Of a DNA stretch of 64,000 nucleotides, positions 52,442 to 61,191 are shown in pieces. Positions within the stretch are counted from its first letter, which is position 1, and each line of letters opens with the position of its first letter. The notes under the pieces were generated by a model. The model searched no databases. It saw only the letters and a program-made list of their open reading frames with translations, and had not been told where the DNA came from. The DNA comes from JBPOFM01 sp051252455 (GTDB lineage Bacteria; Bacteroidota; Bacteroidia; Flavobacteriales; Flavobacteriaceae). The DNA lies in contig JBPOFM010000007.1 in assembly GCA_051252455.1 (NCBI GenBank), forward strand, positions 1-64,000, in the 5' to 3' direction. Both the position numbers and the translations under genes were made by a program.

Positions 52442-53389
52442 TCAGTTTTCAATCATGATGACTGAATCTGTTTTAACTTCCATAGCTTCCGTTGGAATAT
52501 CACTTTTTGGTGCGTTTTCATCCACCCAAATATCGCCTTCCGGAGCTTTTGGGTTTGCTGGTGTAATACCTTGGAGCGTTAACACATAGCTGGCTACCTG
52601 CGCCATTTCTGCGGGTTTCAAACTCTGTTTCCAAGCAATCATTCCTTTTCCGTTTCGTCCACCTTCACTGATGGTATGAAATACATTTTTGATGCCGCCT
52701 CCAAGAATCCAATGGTCGTCTGTTAGATTTGGACCGATACCACCACCACCATCAACCATGTGACAAGCGACACAGTTCGAATCGAAAATGGATTTACCTT
52801 TGGCAACATCGCCAGCATCCGTCAAAACCGTCACGGTGTTAAAATCCACCAAATCTTTTGCGTTTTTCTTGTATTCCTCAAGTTCCACTTTTGCTTGTGC
52901 ATATTCGGTTTCCAATTCATCATATTGATTGTCGCCATCAAAAATGTGATATTTCACTAAATAGACGGCCGCAAAAATAATGGAGGCATAAAATCCGTAC
53001 AACCACCAAGGCGGAAGGTCGTTGTCCAATTCACGAATACCATCGTAATTGTGGTCCAAAATCAATTCGTGTTCCTCTTCAAGAGGTTTGGTGCCGACCA
53101 ATTTTTTATAGGTTTTACGCCACCAAGTGAATTTTGGCACTTTATTTCTGGATGCAGCGTAGCGTGCTTTTGCGGCTTCATCCAAACTTTGATACAAGAT
53201 GTTGTCCATGGCGCTGACAATCGCTTCGATGGCGATGATAATTAAAAGTACCAATAATAGAAACAATAATATCATTGGGTTTTTGATAAAGGCAGGTTGG
53301 TCGCCAGAATCCACAAAGAATTCGATAAGTCCAAAAATGGTAAAAAATGCCAATGGAACTCTTACGTACGATGGAAATAAATTTCTCAT
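52442..53389 (-). CDS. ccoP: cbb3 oxidase subunit CcoP, mono-haem form
   Basis: The 315-residue protein has two N-terminal hydrophobic segments (about 12-26 and 38-60) and a third at about 130-146. Only one haem c motif is present (C206-V-A-C209-H210), followed by GPNLTDDHWILGGG and MIAWKQSL. Classical CcoP has two haem domains; the single-haem type is known in Bacteroidota. A charged, possibly coiled-coil linker (residues 154-180) precedes the haem domain. Its start overlaps the ccoQ stop by four bases. Confidence 0.94.
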   Translation of the reverse strand: MRNLFPSYVRVPLAFFTIFGLIEFFVDSGDQPAFIKNPMILLFLLLVLLIIIAIEAIVSAMDNILYQSLDEAAKARYAASRNKVPKFTWWRKTYKKLVGTKPLEEEHELILDHNYDGIRELDNDLPPWWLYGFYASIIFAAVYLVKYHIFDGDNQYDELETEYAQAKVELEEYKKNAKDLVDFNTVTVLTDAGDVAKGKSIFDSNCVACHMVDGGGGIGPNLTDDHWILGGGIKNVFHTISEGGRNGKGMIAWKQSLKPAEMAQVASYVLTLQGITPANPKAPEGDIWVDENAPKSDIPTEAMEVKTDSVIMIEN

Positions 53390-53574
53390 AATAGGGTGTC
53401 GTTTTGTTGGTTATCTAATGGAATGTTGCTCACTTTCGTGATGTAGTCTTTCTTGGCAGTGAAAACCCACCAAAACAATAGCACAAAAAATGTGAAAAAG
53501 ATGACTAAAGAAATGATTGGATAGATTTCGATACCTTCGATGCTGTCCATATAGCCTTTTACGAATTTTAACAT
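53386..53574 (-). CDS. ccoQ: cbb3 oxidase subunit CcoQ
   Basis: The 62-residue protein has one transmembrane helix (IISLVIFFTFFVLLFWWVF) followed by the short basic/polar tail KKDYITKVSNIPL. It fits CcoQ in size, topology and position between ccoNO and ccoP. The stop overlaps the ccoP start (ATGA-type overlap). Confidence 0.88.
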   Translation of the reverse strand: MLKFVKGYMDSIEGIEIYPIISLVIFFTFFVLLFWWVFTAKKDYITKVSNIPLDNQQNDTLL

Positions 53575-53580
53575 GATGTT

Positions 53581-55770
53581 TTAGTTTTGAGTTGTCTTTA
53601 CTTCTAAATCTTCTACTTTAATATCTGTGCCCAAGCGTTGTAAATAAGCGATTAAAGCCACGATTTCTCGATTTTTCATTTCCACAAAATCAGCTCTAGC
53701 GCTCTCTTTCGAGGCTTCATAAGAGGCTACGAAATCTGGGTCACTGTAGAGATTTTTCTCAATTTGAGTCCCTTGTTCGGTCATGTGTTTCTGCGCATTG
53801 GCAATCTCTTCTTCAGTATATGGAACACCTAATGATACCATGGTTCTCATTTTTGCCTCCGTTTGAGTTTTGTCCAATGGACTTCTGATAATCCATTGAT
53901 ACGATGGCATGATAGAACCAGACGACGTACTTTGTGGGTCGTACATGTGGTTGAAGTGCCAATTGTCAGAGTACTTTCCGCCAACTCTATGCAAATCGGG
54001 TCCTGTACGTTTACTTCCCCAAAGGAATGGATGGTCATACACATATTCGCCAGCTTTTGAATATTCGCCATAACGAGCGACTTCATCCCGAAATGGTCTG
54101 ACCATTTGTGAGTGGCAGCCCACACAACCTTCACGTATATAAATATCGCGACCTTCCAATTCTAAAGGCGTATAAGGTTTGACGCTGGTAAGTGTTGGAA
54201 TGTTTGATTTCACCATGATTGTTGGCACAATTTGAACGATGCCACCAATCAAAATAGCGATGGTTGCCCAAATGGTCAATTGTACTGGTTTGCGTTCTAT
54301 CACAGAGTGCCATCCTTCACCAGCGGTTCTTCTTTTTGACACTCGCTCCAATGCTGGTGCTTCCGCCAATTCGTCTTCAACCACGCCAGCATTTTTGACA
54401 GTCACATAGATATTGTAAACCAAAATCAACATTCCGATAATGTATAAAGTTCCACCGATGGCACGCATGGTGTACATTGGCATGATTTCGGTTACGGTCT
54501 CCAAAAAGTTACCATAGACCAAATTTCCGTCAGGTCTAAATTGTTTCCACATACTTGCCTGTGTGAATCCAGCAACATATAGAGGTAAAGCGTAGAGAAT
54601 AATCCCTAAAGTGCCAACCCAGAAATGAATATTTGCCAATTTTATGGAATGTAATTTTGTTTTGAAAAGTCGTGGAACCAGCCAATAAATCATACCAAAA
54701 GTCAAGAATCCGTTCCAAGCTAACGCACCAACGTGAACGTGGGCAATTATCCAATCCGTATAATGGGCGATGGCATTGACGTTTTTAAGCGATAGCATCG
54801 GGCCTTCAAATACGGCCATACCGTATCCTGTAATCGCAACAACCATAAATTTTAAAACTGGGTCTACACGGACTTTGTCCCAAGCGCCACGCAGCGTTAG
54901 CAATCCGTTGATCATTCCTCCCCAAGACGGCATTAATAACATTACAGAAAATGCAACTCCAAGATTTTGGGCCCATTCTGGCAATGCGGTATATAATAAG
55001 TGATGAGGTCCAGCCCAGATGTAAATAAAAATCAAGGACCAAAAATGAATGATGGACAATCGATAGGAATAGACTGGTCGGTTAGCCGCTTTAGGAACAA
55101 AGTAGTACATCAAACCCAAGAATGGGGTTGTCAAGAAAAACGCAACAGCATTATGGCCATACCACCATTGCACCAAAGCATCCTGAACGCCAGCATAAAC
55201 CGAGTAACTTTTGAAAGCACTCACAGGCAATGCCAAACTATTGAAAATATGAAGTACGGCAACCGTTACAAACGTGGCAATATAAAACCAAATGGCAACG
55301 TACAAATGGCGTTGTCGTCTTTTCAGAATAGTGGCAATCAGGTTCCAGCCAAAAACAACCCAAATCAATGCGATGGCGATATCAAAAGGCCATTCCAATT
55401 CTGCATATTCTTTGGAAGATGAAAAACCCAATGGCAGTGTGATGGCAGCACCAACGATAATCAGTTGCCAGCCCCAGAAATTGATTTTACTCAATAAATC
55501 ACTATACATTCGTGCTTTCAATAAACGTTGCGTCGAATAGTAAACACCAGCAAAAATGGCATTACCGACAAAAGCAAAAATCACAGCATTAGTATGCAAC
55601 GGTCTCAATCGTCCAAAACTTAACCATGAAATCCCTTCCATGTAATTCGGAAAAATGAAGAGAAAGGCAAGCATCAAGCCAACCGTCATACCTATTATAC
55701 CCCAAAATATGGTGGCATAGATGAAATTTTTAACGATTTTGTTATCGTAGTAAAATTGTTGCATTTCCAT
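53581..55770 (-). CDS. ccoNO: Fused cbb3 oxidase subunits CcoN-CcoO
   Basis: The 729-residue protein fuses the catalytic haem-copper subunit CcoN (residues 1 to about 460) to the mono-haem cytochrome CcoO (about 490-729). CcoN ligands: H59 (RPLHTNAV), H206 in YGHNAVAFF, H256/H257 (GPHHLLY), H344/H346 (IIAHVHVGALAWNG). CcoO: one transmembrane helix at about 497-516, haem motif C549-V-G-C552-H553 and methionine-bearing SGSIMPSYQW. The fusion is common in Bacteroidota. The start is ATG 55770; a Met two codons later is an alternative. Confidence 0.96.
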   Translation of the reverse strand: MEMQQFYYDNKIVKNFIYATIFWGIIGMTVGLMLAFLFIFPNYMEGISWLSFGRLRPLHTNAVIFAFVGNAIFAGVYYSTQRLLKARMYSDLLSKINFWGWQLIIVGAAITLPLGFSSSKEYAELEWPFDIAIALIWVVFGWNLIATILKRRQRHLYVAIWFYIATFVTVAVLHIFNSLALPVSAFKSYSVYAGVQDALVQWWYGHNAVAFFLTTPFLGLMYYFVPKAANRPVYSYRLSIIHFWSLIFIYIWAGPHHLLYTALPEWAQNLGVAFSVMLLMPSWGGMINGLLTLRGAWDKVRVDPVLKFMVVAITGYGMAVFEGPMLSLKNVNAIAHYTDWIIAHVHVGALAWNGFLTFGMIYWLVPRLFKTKLHSIKLANIHFWVGTLGIILYALPLYVAGFTQASMWKQFRPDGNLVYGNFLETVTEIMPMYTMRAIGGTLYIIGMLILVYNIYVTVKNAGVVEDELAEAPALERVSKRRTAGEGWHSVIERKPVQLTIWATIAILIGGIVQIVPTIMVKSNIPTLTSVKPYTPLELEGRDIYIREGCVGCHSQMVRPFRDEVARYGEYSKAGEYVYDHPFLWGSKRTGPDLHRVGGKYSDNWHFNHMYDPQSTSSGSIMPSYQWIIRSPLDKTQTEAKMRTMVSLGVPYTEEEIANAQKHMTEQGTQIEKNLYSDPDFVASYEASKESARADFVEMKNREIVALIAYLQRLGTDIKVEDLEVKTTQN

Positions 55771-55781
55771 AGTGATACTGA

Positions 55782-55967
55782 TTAATCTTTAATTGTGGTT
55801 GTGGTTTTTTTTGGTTTTTCCTTGACAAGTTCGTCTTCAAACAGCATTCTTACGGAAGGTGTATAACTATCATCATATTGTCCATTTTTTACAGCGAAAA
55901 TGAACGCAATAAAAAATATGACAGCAACGATAATACTGATGGTCAGTAAAATATATATAACACTCAT
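55782..55967 (-). CDS. ccoS: cbb3 assembly protein CcoS
   Basis: The 61-residue protein has one N-terminal transmembrane helix (VIYILLTISIIVAVIFFIAFIFA, approximately residues 3-25) followed by the CcoS-typical NGQYDDSYTPSVRMLFED. CcoS is needed for haem b and copper insertion. It is the first gene of the ccoS-NO-Q-P-G transcript; the FNR-type promoter lies directly upstream. Confidence 0.92.
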   Translation of the reverse strand: MSVIYILLTISIIVAVIFFIAFIFAVKNGQYDDSYTPSVRMLFEDELVKEKPKKTTTTIKD

Positions 55968-55987
55968 ACCTATTTGAAGTTATGGTT

Positions 55988-56035
55988 CAAAATTACTGTT
56001 GAACATATTCTTAAAACATGACATTTATCATGTTT
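55988..56035 (-). promoter_or_regulatory. FNR-type site A and -7 element of the ccoS-NOQPG operon
   Basis: AAACATGA (56014-56021), six bases, TCATGTTT (56028-56035): a perfect eight-base inverted repeat, centre 56024.5. On the minus strand TAATTTTG (55995 to 55988) is an exact -7 match. The centre lies 36.5 bases from its last G, which places it about 41 bases before the expected transcription start, the class II activator position. Confidence 0.8.
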
Positions 56036-56047
56036 GGTTATTTTTAA

Positions 56048-58423
56048 TCATTCTAATTTTCTTCCTATAATGTTAGTTGCAACCGTTGTAAAAGCGACAA
56101 CACTTATCGAACTCAAAGGCATTAAAATAGCAGCAATAACAGGTGCCAATTGTCCCGTAACCGCAAAATAAAGTCCGACGATATTGTACATAAACGACAA
56201 CGCAAAACTCCATTTAACAATCGTGATAGCTGATTTTGATGCCGTAATAAACTTGTATAATTTGTTGAATTGTGTTGCGTCCAAAATGGCATCACAAGCA
56301 GGCGAGAAGACATTCACATTTTCTGAAAGTGAAATGCCGACATTACTTTGTGCGAGTGCTCCAGCATCATTTAAACCGTCACCAATCATCAAGACTTTGG
56401 CGCCTTCGGTTTGATGATATTTGATGTAATCGAGCTTGTCATTTGGTTTTTGATTGAACAACAATTTGGTTTTAGATGGTAATAATTTTTTGAGATTCTC
56501 CAATTCACCTTCATTATCACCGGAAAGAATTGCCAAATCATAGTCTTTTTTCAGCTTATTGAATAGATTGGATAAACCTTTACGATAACTATTGTAAAAT
56601 GTGAATTTTCCCTTGTAAATATTGTTCGAACTGATATGTACTGCAGTGTTCAAAACAGCATTTTTCTGAACACTACCAACAAAATTTGCCGAACCGATTT
56701 TCATGGAATCATGATGATGACTGCCTTCAATACCCTGTCCCAAATGTTCTTCAAATTGGTCCAATGTGATGATATCATTCTCTTTTAACAAGTCATAAAG
56801 TGTTCTGCTCAAAGGATGATTGGAACCTCGCAAAGTGTTCTTCAAAAGTAATTCTTCTGATGTCGAAAGCGATTCACCTTCATAGGTTGCGGTACTTTTT
56901 TTGTTGGAAGTAATCGTTCCTGTTTTATCAAAAATGATGGTATTGATGCTTGCCAACTGCTCAATAACCGTCGCATTTTTGAGGTAGAATTTCTTCTTGC
57001 CAAATATCCGTAGTAAGTTTCCTAAAGTGAAAGGTGCCGCCAGAGCAATCGCACAAGGACAGGCAATAATCAACACCGAAGTGAAGGCATTCATCGCTTT
57101 GGAGCTATCAACAATCAGCCAAAAAAGAGTCGAAATAAAAGCAATACTCAAAACATAGATTGTAAATCGCTTGCTGATAAGGTTGGTCAAAGTTGTAAAA
57201 CCATCTTCTTTGACTTTACTGAACACATCATTGCTCCATAACTGCGTCAAATAACTTTGTTCAACGGTCTTGAGCGCTTCCATTTCAATAACTCCAGACG
57301 TTTGTTTGCCACCAGCAAAGAGTTTGTCGCCAGAAACTTTTCGGACAGTTTCGGATTCTCCCGTTACAAAACTGTAATCGATTTTAGCATTTCCATTGAT
57401 GAGAATACCATCCACAGGAATTAATTCTTCATTGCGAATCAATAACCGGTCGCCTTTTTGAATATCATAAACTTGAATGGGTTGCTCGATGCCTTCCGAA
57501 GAAATTTTGGTAATGGCAATCGGAAAATAGGATTTGTAATCACGTTCAAACGATAAAAACGAATAGGTTCGCTGTTGGAAGAATTTCCCCAACAATAAAA
57601 AGAACACCAATCCCGTCAAACTATCAAAAAAACCAGAACCCAAATCGAACATAATATCAATCGTACTTCTTAAAAAAAGCACTACAATTCCCAGGGCAAT
57701 CGGCACATCAATATTGAGTATTTTAGCTCTCAAACCTTTAAATGCTGATACAAAATAATCTTGCGCAGCATAAAAAACAACAGGTAATGAAAAGGCAAAC
57801 ATCAACCATCGAAATAATGGTTTGTATTGCTCGAGCCAAAATTCGCCAACTTCAAAGTATTCTGGAAATGATAAAAACATCACATTCCCAAACGCAAAAC
57901 CAGCTATTGCTACCTTGTAGATAAGTGCGCGGTCAATATCTTTTTTCCCTTTCGAAAAATCATCGAGACTGATATAAGGTTCGTAACCGATGGAGCTCAA
58001 CAATAGCACAACATCCTTTAAGGAAGACGTTTCAGAGTTATAATGCACCCGAACGGTTTTCTTTCCAAAATCGACTTGTGACAGTGAAATATTTTGATTG
58101 AGTTTATTTAGATTTTCAAGAATCCAGATACAAGAACTGCAATGGATATGTGGAATGTAAAGAGTAACGATTTGTGTTTTGCCATTATCAAACTCCACCA
58201 ACTTATCAATAATAGCCTGTTGGGACAAGAAATCATATTTGCCTTCAATCTCTTTTGGAATGGCTCCTGGAGATACTTGCATATCATAATAGCAAGTCAA
58301 ATCGTTTTCAGAAAAAATCTCAAATACGGTTTTACAGCCATTACAGCAGAAAGTTTTTTCTTGAAAATTGAGGACGTTCTTGTCACAGAAATCTCCACAG
58401 TGGAAACAAGTGGATTGTTCCAT
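56048..58423 (-). CDS. ccoI: Copper-transporting P-type ATPase CcoI (FixI)
   Basis: The 791-residue protein begins with a cysteine-rich metal-binding domain (CFHCGDFC, CCNGC) and an HMA domain with HIHCSSC (C95, C98). Transmembrane helices surround C455-P-C457 (IIACPCAIALAAP), the copper translocation motif. Cytoplasmic motifs: VTGES (actuator), FDKTGTIT (D499 phosphorylation), SNHPLS and GDGLNDAGAL. CcoI-type pumps export copper for cbb3 assembly. It has its own FNR-type promoter region shared with the divergent regulator. Confidence 0.95.
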   Translation of the reverse strand: MEQSTCFHCGDFCDKNVLNFQEKTFCCNGCKTVFEIFSENDLTCYYDMQVSPGAIPKEIEGKYDFLSQQAIIDKLVEFDNGKTQIVTLYIPHIHCSSCIWILENLNKLNQNISLSQVDFGKKTVRVHYNSETSSLKDVVLLLSSIGYEPYISLDDFSKGKKDIDRALIYKVAIAGFAFGNVMFLSFPEYFEVGEFWLEQYKPLFRWLMFAFSLPVVFYAAQDYFVSAFKGLRAKILNIDVPIALGIVVLFLRSTIDIMFDLGSGFFDSLTGLVFFLLLGKFFQQRTYSFLSFERDYKSYFPIAITKISSEGIEQPIQVYDIQKGDRLLIRNEELIPVDGILINGNAKIDYSFVTGESETVRKVSGDKLFAGGKQTSGVIEMEALKTVEQSYLTQLWSNDVFSKVKEDGFTTLTNLISKRFTIYVLSIAFISTLFWLIVDSSKAMNAFTSVLIIACPCAIALAAPFTLGNLLRIFGKKKFYLKNATVIEQLASINTIIFDKTGTITSNKKSTATYEGESLSTSEELLLKNTLRGSNHPLSRTLYDLLKENDIITLDQFEEHLGQGIEGSHHHDSMKIGSANFVGSVQKNAVLNTAVHISSNNIYKGKFTFYNSYRKGLSNLFNKLKKDYDLAILSGDNEGELENLKKLLPSKTKLLFNQKPNDKLDYIKYHQTEGAKVLMIGDGLNDAGALAQSNVGISLSENVNVFSPACDAILDATQFNKLYKFITASKSAITIVKWSFALSFMYNIVGLYFAVTGQLAPVIAAILMPLSSISVVAFTTVATNIIGRKLE

Positions 58424-58448
58424 AATATTTGCTCATTTATACCTATTG

Positions 58449-58497
58449 CAAAGGTTGGAAATGACCGAAGTTTAAAATATGATATATGTCATGTTTT
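58449..58497 (-). promoter_or_regulatory. FNR-type site B and -7 element of ccoI
   Basis: AAAATATGA (58474-58482), six bases, TCATGTTTT (58489-58497): eight of nine positions symmetric, centre 58485.5. On the minus strand AACCTTTG (58456 to 58449) matches TAnnTTTG except the first base; its last G is again 36.5 bases from the centre. Relative to the divergent fnr-like promoter the same site covers the -33 region. Confidence 0.72.
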
Positions 58498-58500
58498 CCG

Positions 58501-58508
58501 TAATTTTG
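58501..58508 (+). promoter_or_regulatory. -7 element of the FNR-like regulator gene (TAATTTTG)
   Basis: Exact TAnnTTTG match, 17 bases before the ATG at 58526. Site B ends four bases upstream, so a bound regulator would overlap the -33 contact region, suggesting autorepression. Confidence 0.65.
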
Positions 58509-58525
58509 AAAGTCAAATAGATAAT

Positions 58526-59203
58526 ATGAGTAGATGTGAACATTGTATTGCAAGACAATTGAATTCCATGAAGGCCTTGACAAAGGATGAATTGAAACGT
58601 GTGTCTGAATGCAAAACGACACGTTTTTATAAAAAAGGCGATGTCATTTTCAATGAAAACGAATTGCTTCATGGCGTCTATTGTGTTAGAGACGGAATTT
58701 GCAAACTCATAAAATTAAATGAAAACGGCAAAGATCAAACGGTCAAATTGCTCGGCAAAGGAGAGTTGGTTGGTCAACGCTCCATCATAAGTGGTGAACG
58801 TACCAATTTGAGTGCCATTGCTCTAAATGATATTGAATTATGTTATGTGCCCAAAGACCAAATCGTTTCCAATCTAAAGGGTAATTCTGAATTTTCTTTT
58901 GATGTGTTGCAAACCTTGGCACAAGACCTTAAAGAAGCAGAGGATGACTTGATTAACATGGCACAAAAAACAGTGAAACGACGACTCGCAGAAACATTAA
59001 TATATGTTCAAACGAACTTCGGAATTGAGAATGAGGGTTTTTTGAATTTAGTCTTATCCCGCGATGACTATGCGAGCATTGTTGGCACAGCGGTAGAATC
59101 TGCGATTCGTATCCTATCCCAATTCAAAAAAGAAGGTTTGATTGCCACAAAAGGCAAACAGATAAAAATTTTGGATATGGATGGATTGAAAGGTGTAGAT
59201 TAA
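58526..59203 (+). CDS. Crp/Fnr family regulator, FNR-like
   Basis: From ATG 58526 the protein has 225 residues; the longer frame to 58142 runs antisense into ccoI and is rejected. A cyclic-nucleotide-type beta-barrel (residues about 20-125) and a dimer helix precede the HTH. The recognition helix VESAIRILSQF keeps Glu191 and Arg195 (FNR E209 and R213), but Ile replaces the FNR serine. Cysteines C4, C7, C29, C53, C59 and C106; C106 in LCYVP aligns with FNR C122, and C4-x2-C7 with C20-x2-C23, so an oxygen-sensitive 4Fe-4S cluster is possible. It is the probable regulator of the cco genes and Usp gene. Confidence 0.9.
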   Translation: MSRCEHCIARQLNSMKALTKDELKRVSECKTTRFYKKGDVIFNENELLHGVYCVRDGICKLIKLNENGKDQTVKLLGKGELVGQRSIISGERTNLSAIALNDIELCYVPKDQIVSNLKGNSEFSFDVLQTLAQDLKEAEDDLINMAQKTVKRRLAETLIYVQTNFGIENEGFLNLVLSRDDYASIVGTAVESAIRILSQFKKEGLIATKGKQIKILDMDGLKGVD

Positions 59204-60087
59204 TTAAACCCTTCAGGTACCATGACCTTGAGTTTGGTAGGGAGAAGACTCGCTTTTAATTCAGTGACTTCTCCGATATATTCCCCGTCGATTTGAAGTG
59301 AAATAGGTTTTTCACAGGTAATGACAGCAGTCTTGGTCGAACGGTATTCCATAAATTCTGAATCCATCTCATTATGTTCATTGAGCGTTTTGAAAATATC
59401 AATGACATCCAATTTTTTAAAAATAACAACTTCGAATAGACCATCATCTATGTGTCCATTTGGATTTATGATGGCACCTGTTCCAAATTGTTTGGCATTC
59501 GCAATGGCTATGAGAATGCCCTCGGATTCAAACGTTTCATCATTGACATTAATCTTAAAATGATAAGGATAGTCGGAGGCGATTAAAGTGGGTATGGTGT
59601 GTAGGGCGTAACCCAATTTTCCTCTTAAGGATGAATTCTCAAAGTTTTTTATCAATTCGGCATTGACTCCAATATCAGCGATATGCAGACAAATATGGTC
59701 GTTAATGGAGAGCAAATCCATCTCAATGGAGTTTGAGGAAAGTGCAATTTCAATTTGTGTATCAATGTCATCGGTCAATTTCAGATTTGATGCCAATCCA
59801 TTCGCAGAACCTGCTGGAAGAATGCCAACTGAAATGTTTCGGTCATGAATCGCCTTTGCAACCAATTGAATGGTGCCATCTCCGCCAGCAACCAGAACAT
59901 GATGGATCGGTTTGGAATCTACTATTTTCTGAATATGTTGTTCATCATCCGTTCCAGTGGTCTCATATTTTAAAAGCTCCAAACCTTGTCGGTTGATTTC
60001 CATATTCAATCGTTCCAGCAATTCTTCTTTACCTGAATTTCCCGAAATTGGATTAACCACCAATAAAATTTTATTCTTTGAATCCAT
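59200..60087 (-). CDS. Diacylglycerol kinase/YegS-type lipid kinase
   Basis: The 295-residue protein starts with LVVNPISGNSGK and has the catalytic VAGGDGTI (residues 66-73) and LPAGSANGLASNL (substrate site), and the C-terminal LQIDGEYIGE strand. It phosphorylates a lipid or diacylglycerol-like substrate; specificity is not clear. Its stop overlaps the stop of the convergent FNR-like gene by four bases (shared TTAA), so no terminator separates them. Confidence 0.92.
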   Translation of the reverse strand: MDSKNKILLVVNPISGNSGKEELLERLNMEINRQGLELLKYETTGTDDEQHIQKIVDSKPIHHVLVAGGDGTIQLVAKAIHDRNISVGILPAGSANGLASNLKLTDDIDTQIEIALSSNSIEMDLLSINDHICLHIADIGVNAELIKNFENSSLRGKLGYALHTIPTLIASDYPYHFKINVNDETFESEGILIAIANAKQFGTGAIINPNGHIDDGLFEVVIFKKLDVIDIFKTLNEHNEMDSEFMEYRSTKTAVITCEKPISLQIDGEYIGEVTELKASLLPTKLKVMVPEGFN

Positions 60088-60151
60088 ATAGCCTATAAAA
60101 CTCCATAAAATTAAGTAATTTGGGAATCATAATTAGAAATTTTAATACAAT

Positions 60152-61120
60152 TTGGCAAAGCTTGATTTAAAATTATATAGAGGGTATGTCAACAGTGACG
60201 AATTGATAGTCTCGGGCCATGTGTTTCAGTCTTGGGCTCCCGACAAATACCGACTGGATGGTAAAGGAATTCGCCATGCCGTGTCCATCATTCACATGTT
60301 CCGGATTAAGCCGTATCCGAATGTTGAGGTCACTTTAAACTTTAAGAACATCACTGTGACCACCAAAACCCTAATGGATGGATTTTTTAGATTTACCATC
60401 CCTTATTCCGAGGATTTGGAAAGTGGTTGGCATCCGTATACAGTGACCTGTAAGATGTCTAAATTCGGCATTGTGAATTGTGGGGAAATGCTCAAACCAT
60501 TCGAAAGTAAATTGGGTATCATCTCGGATATCGACGACACATTTTTGATTTCTCACAGTGGCAATTTTTTCAAAAAACTTTACGTTCTATTGTTAAGAAA
60601 CCTCAATCGGCGTAAGATTTATGAAGATGTCGTTCAGCATTACAAAGCTTTGAGTCTTGCTGGGCAATCCAATGAAGTGGCTTCCAATTCTTTTTTCTAT
60701 GTATCAAGTAGCGAATGGAATTTATATGAATTTATCGATTCCTTTGCGCGATTGCACGATTTGCCCAAAGCCGTTATCAAACTCAAGGATATCAAATCCG
60801 GAATTTCTGATTTCCTATTCACAGGAAGAGGAAATCACGATCATAAGTTCGTGAAGATTAAAGAGATTATTTCGTTCTATCCGCATTTACAATATGTGCT
60901 ATTGGGAGATGATTCCCAGCAAGACCCATATATTTATGAGGGGATATGTAAAATATTTCCCGAAAACATCAAGGCTGTTTATATTCGGCAGACAGGTTCA
61001 AAACGAAAATCAGCATTGGAAATACTTATAAAGAATATTGAGAGTTTGGATGTTGCAACCTGCTATTTTAAATACAGCCATGAGGCCATTGAGCATTCTG
61101 TAAAAATTGGAATAATATAA
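60152..61120 (+). CDS. App1-type phosphatidate phosphatase domain protein (DUF2183)
   Basis: The 322-residue protein uses a TTG start at 60152 (MAKLDLKLYRGYVNSDELIVSGHVF); a stop lies three codons upstream and the first in-frame ATG would remove 48 conserved residues. The HAD-like catalytic motif D126-I-D-D-T130 (GIISDIDDTF) is followed by SSSEWNLYEFIDSF and LLGDDSQQDPYIY. App1-family enzymes act on phosphatidate; together with the divergent lipid kinase this suggests opposing lipid phosphorylation and dephosphorylation, which is inference. Confidence 0.85.
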   Translation: MAKLDLKLYRGYVNSDELIVSGHVFQSWAPDKYRLDGKGIRHAVSIIHMFRIKPYPNVEVTLNFKNITVTTKTLMDGFFRFTIPYSEDLESGWHPYTVTCKMSKFGIVNCGEMLKPFESKLGIISDIDDTFLISHSGNFFKKLYVLLLRNLNRRKIYEDVVQHYKALSLAGQSNEVASNSFFYVSSSEWNLYEFIDSFARLHDLPKAVIKLKDIKSGISDFLFTGRGNHDHKFVKIKEIISFYPHLQYVLLGDDSQQDPYIYEGICKIFPENIKAVYIRQTGSKRKSALEILIKNIESLDVATCYFKYSHEAIEHSVKIGII

Positions 61121-61129
61121 TTTCAAAAT

Positions 61130-61184
61130 CTGTCAGTTTGAGCGTAATTAAGAATGGTATCTCAACTACGCTCAATATGACAGT
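61130..61184. terminator. Repeat-family hairpin between convergent genes
   Basis: CTGTCAGTTTGAGCGTAATT faces a near-complement (61159-61184, ATCTCAACTACGCTCAATATGACAGT in part) with about 22 of 26 pairs. It resembles the long intergenic inverted repeats (TGTCA...GAGCG) common in flavobacteria and probably ends both the App1-type and the peptidase transcripts. Confidence 0.7.
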
Positions 61185-61191
61185 AAGTCTG

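Noticed and set aside
55000..55422. 140-codon plus-strand frame inside ccoNO
   Set aside because: It is antisense to the highly conserved CcoN helices and has no homology-like features.
58142..58525. N-terminal extension of the FNR-like regulator
   Set aside because: The added 128 codons are antisense to ccoI and its promoter; the family start MSRCEHC at 58526 has a -7 element directly upstream.
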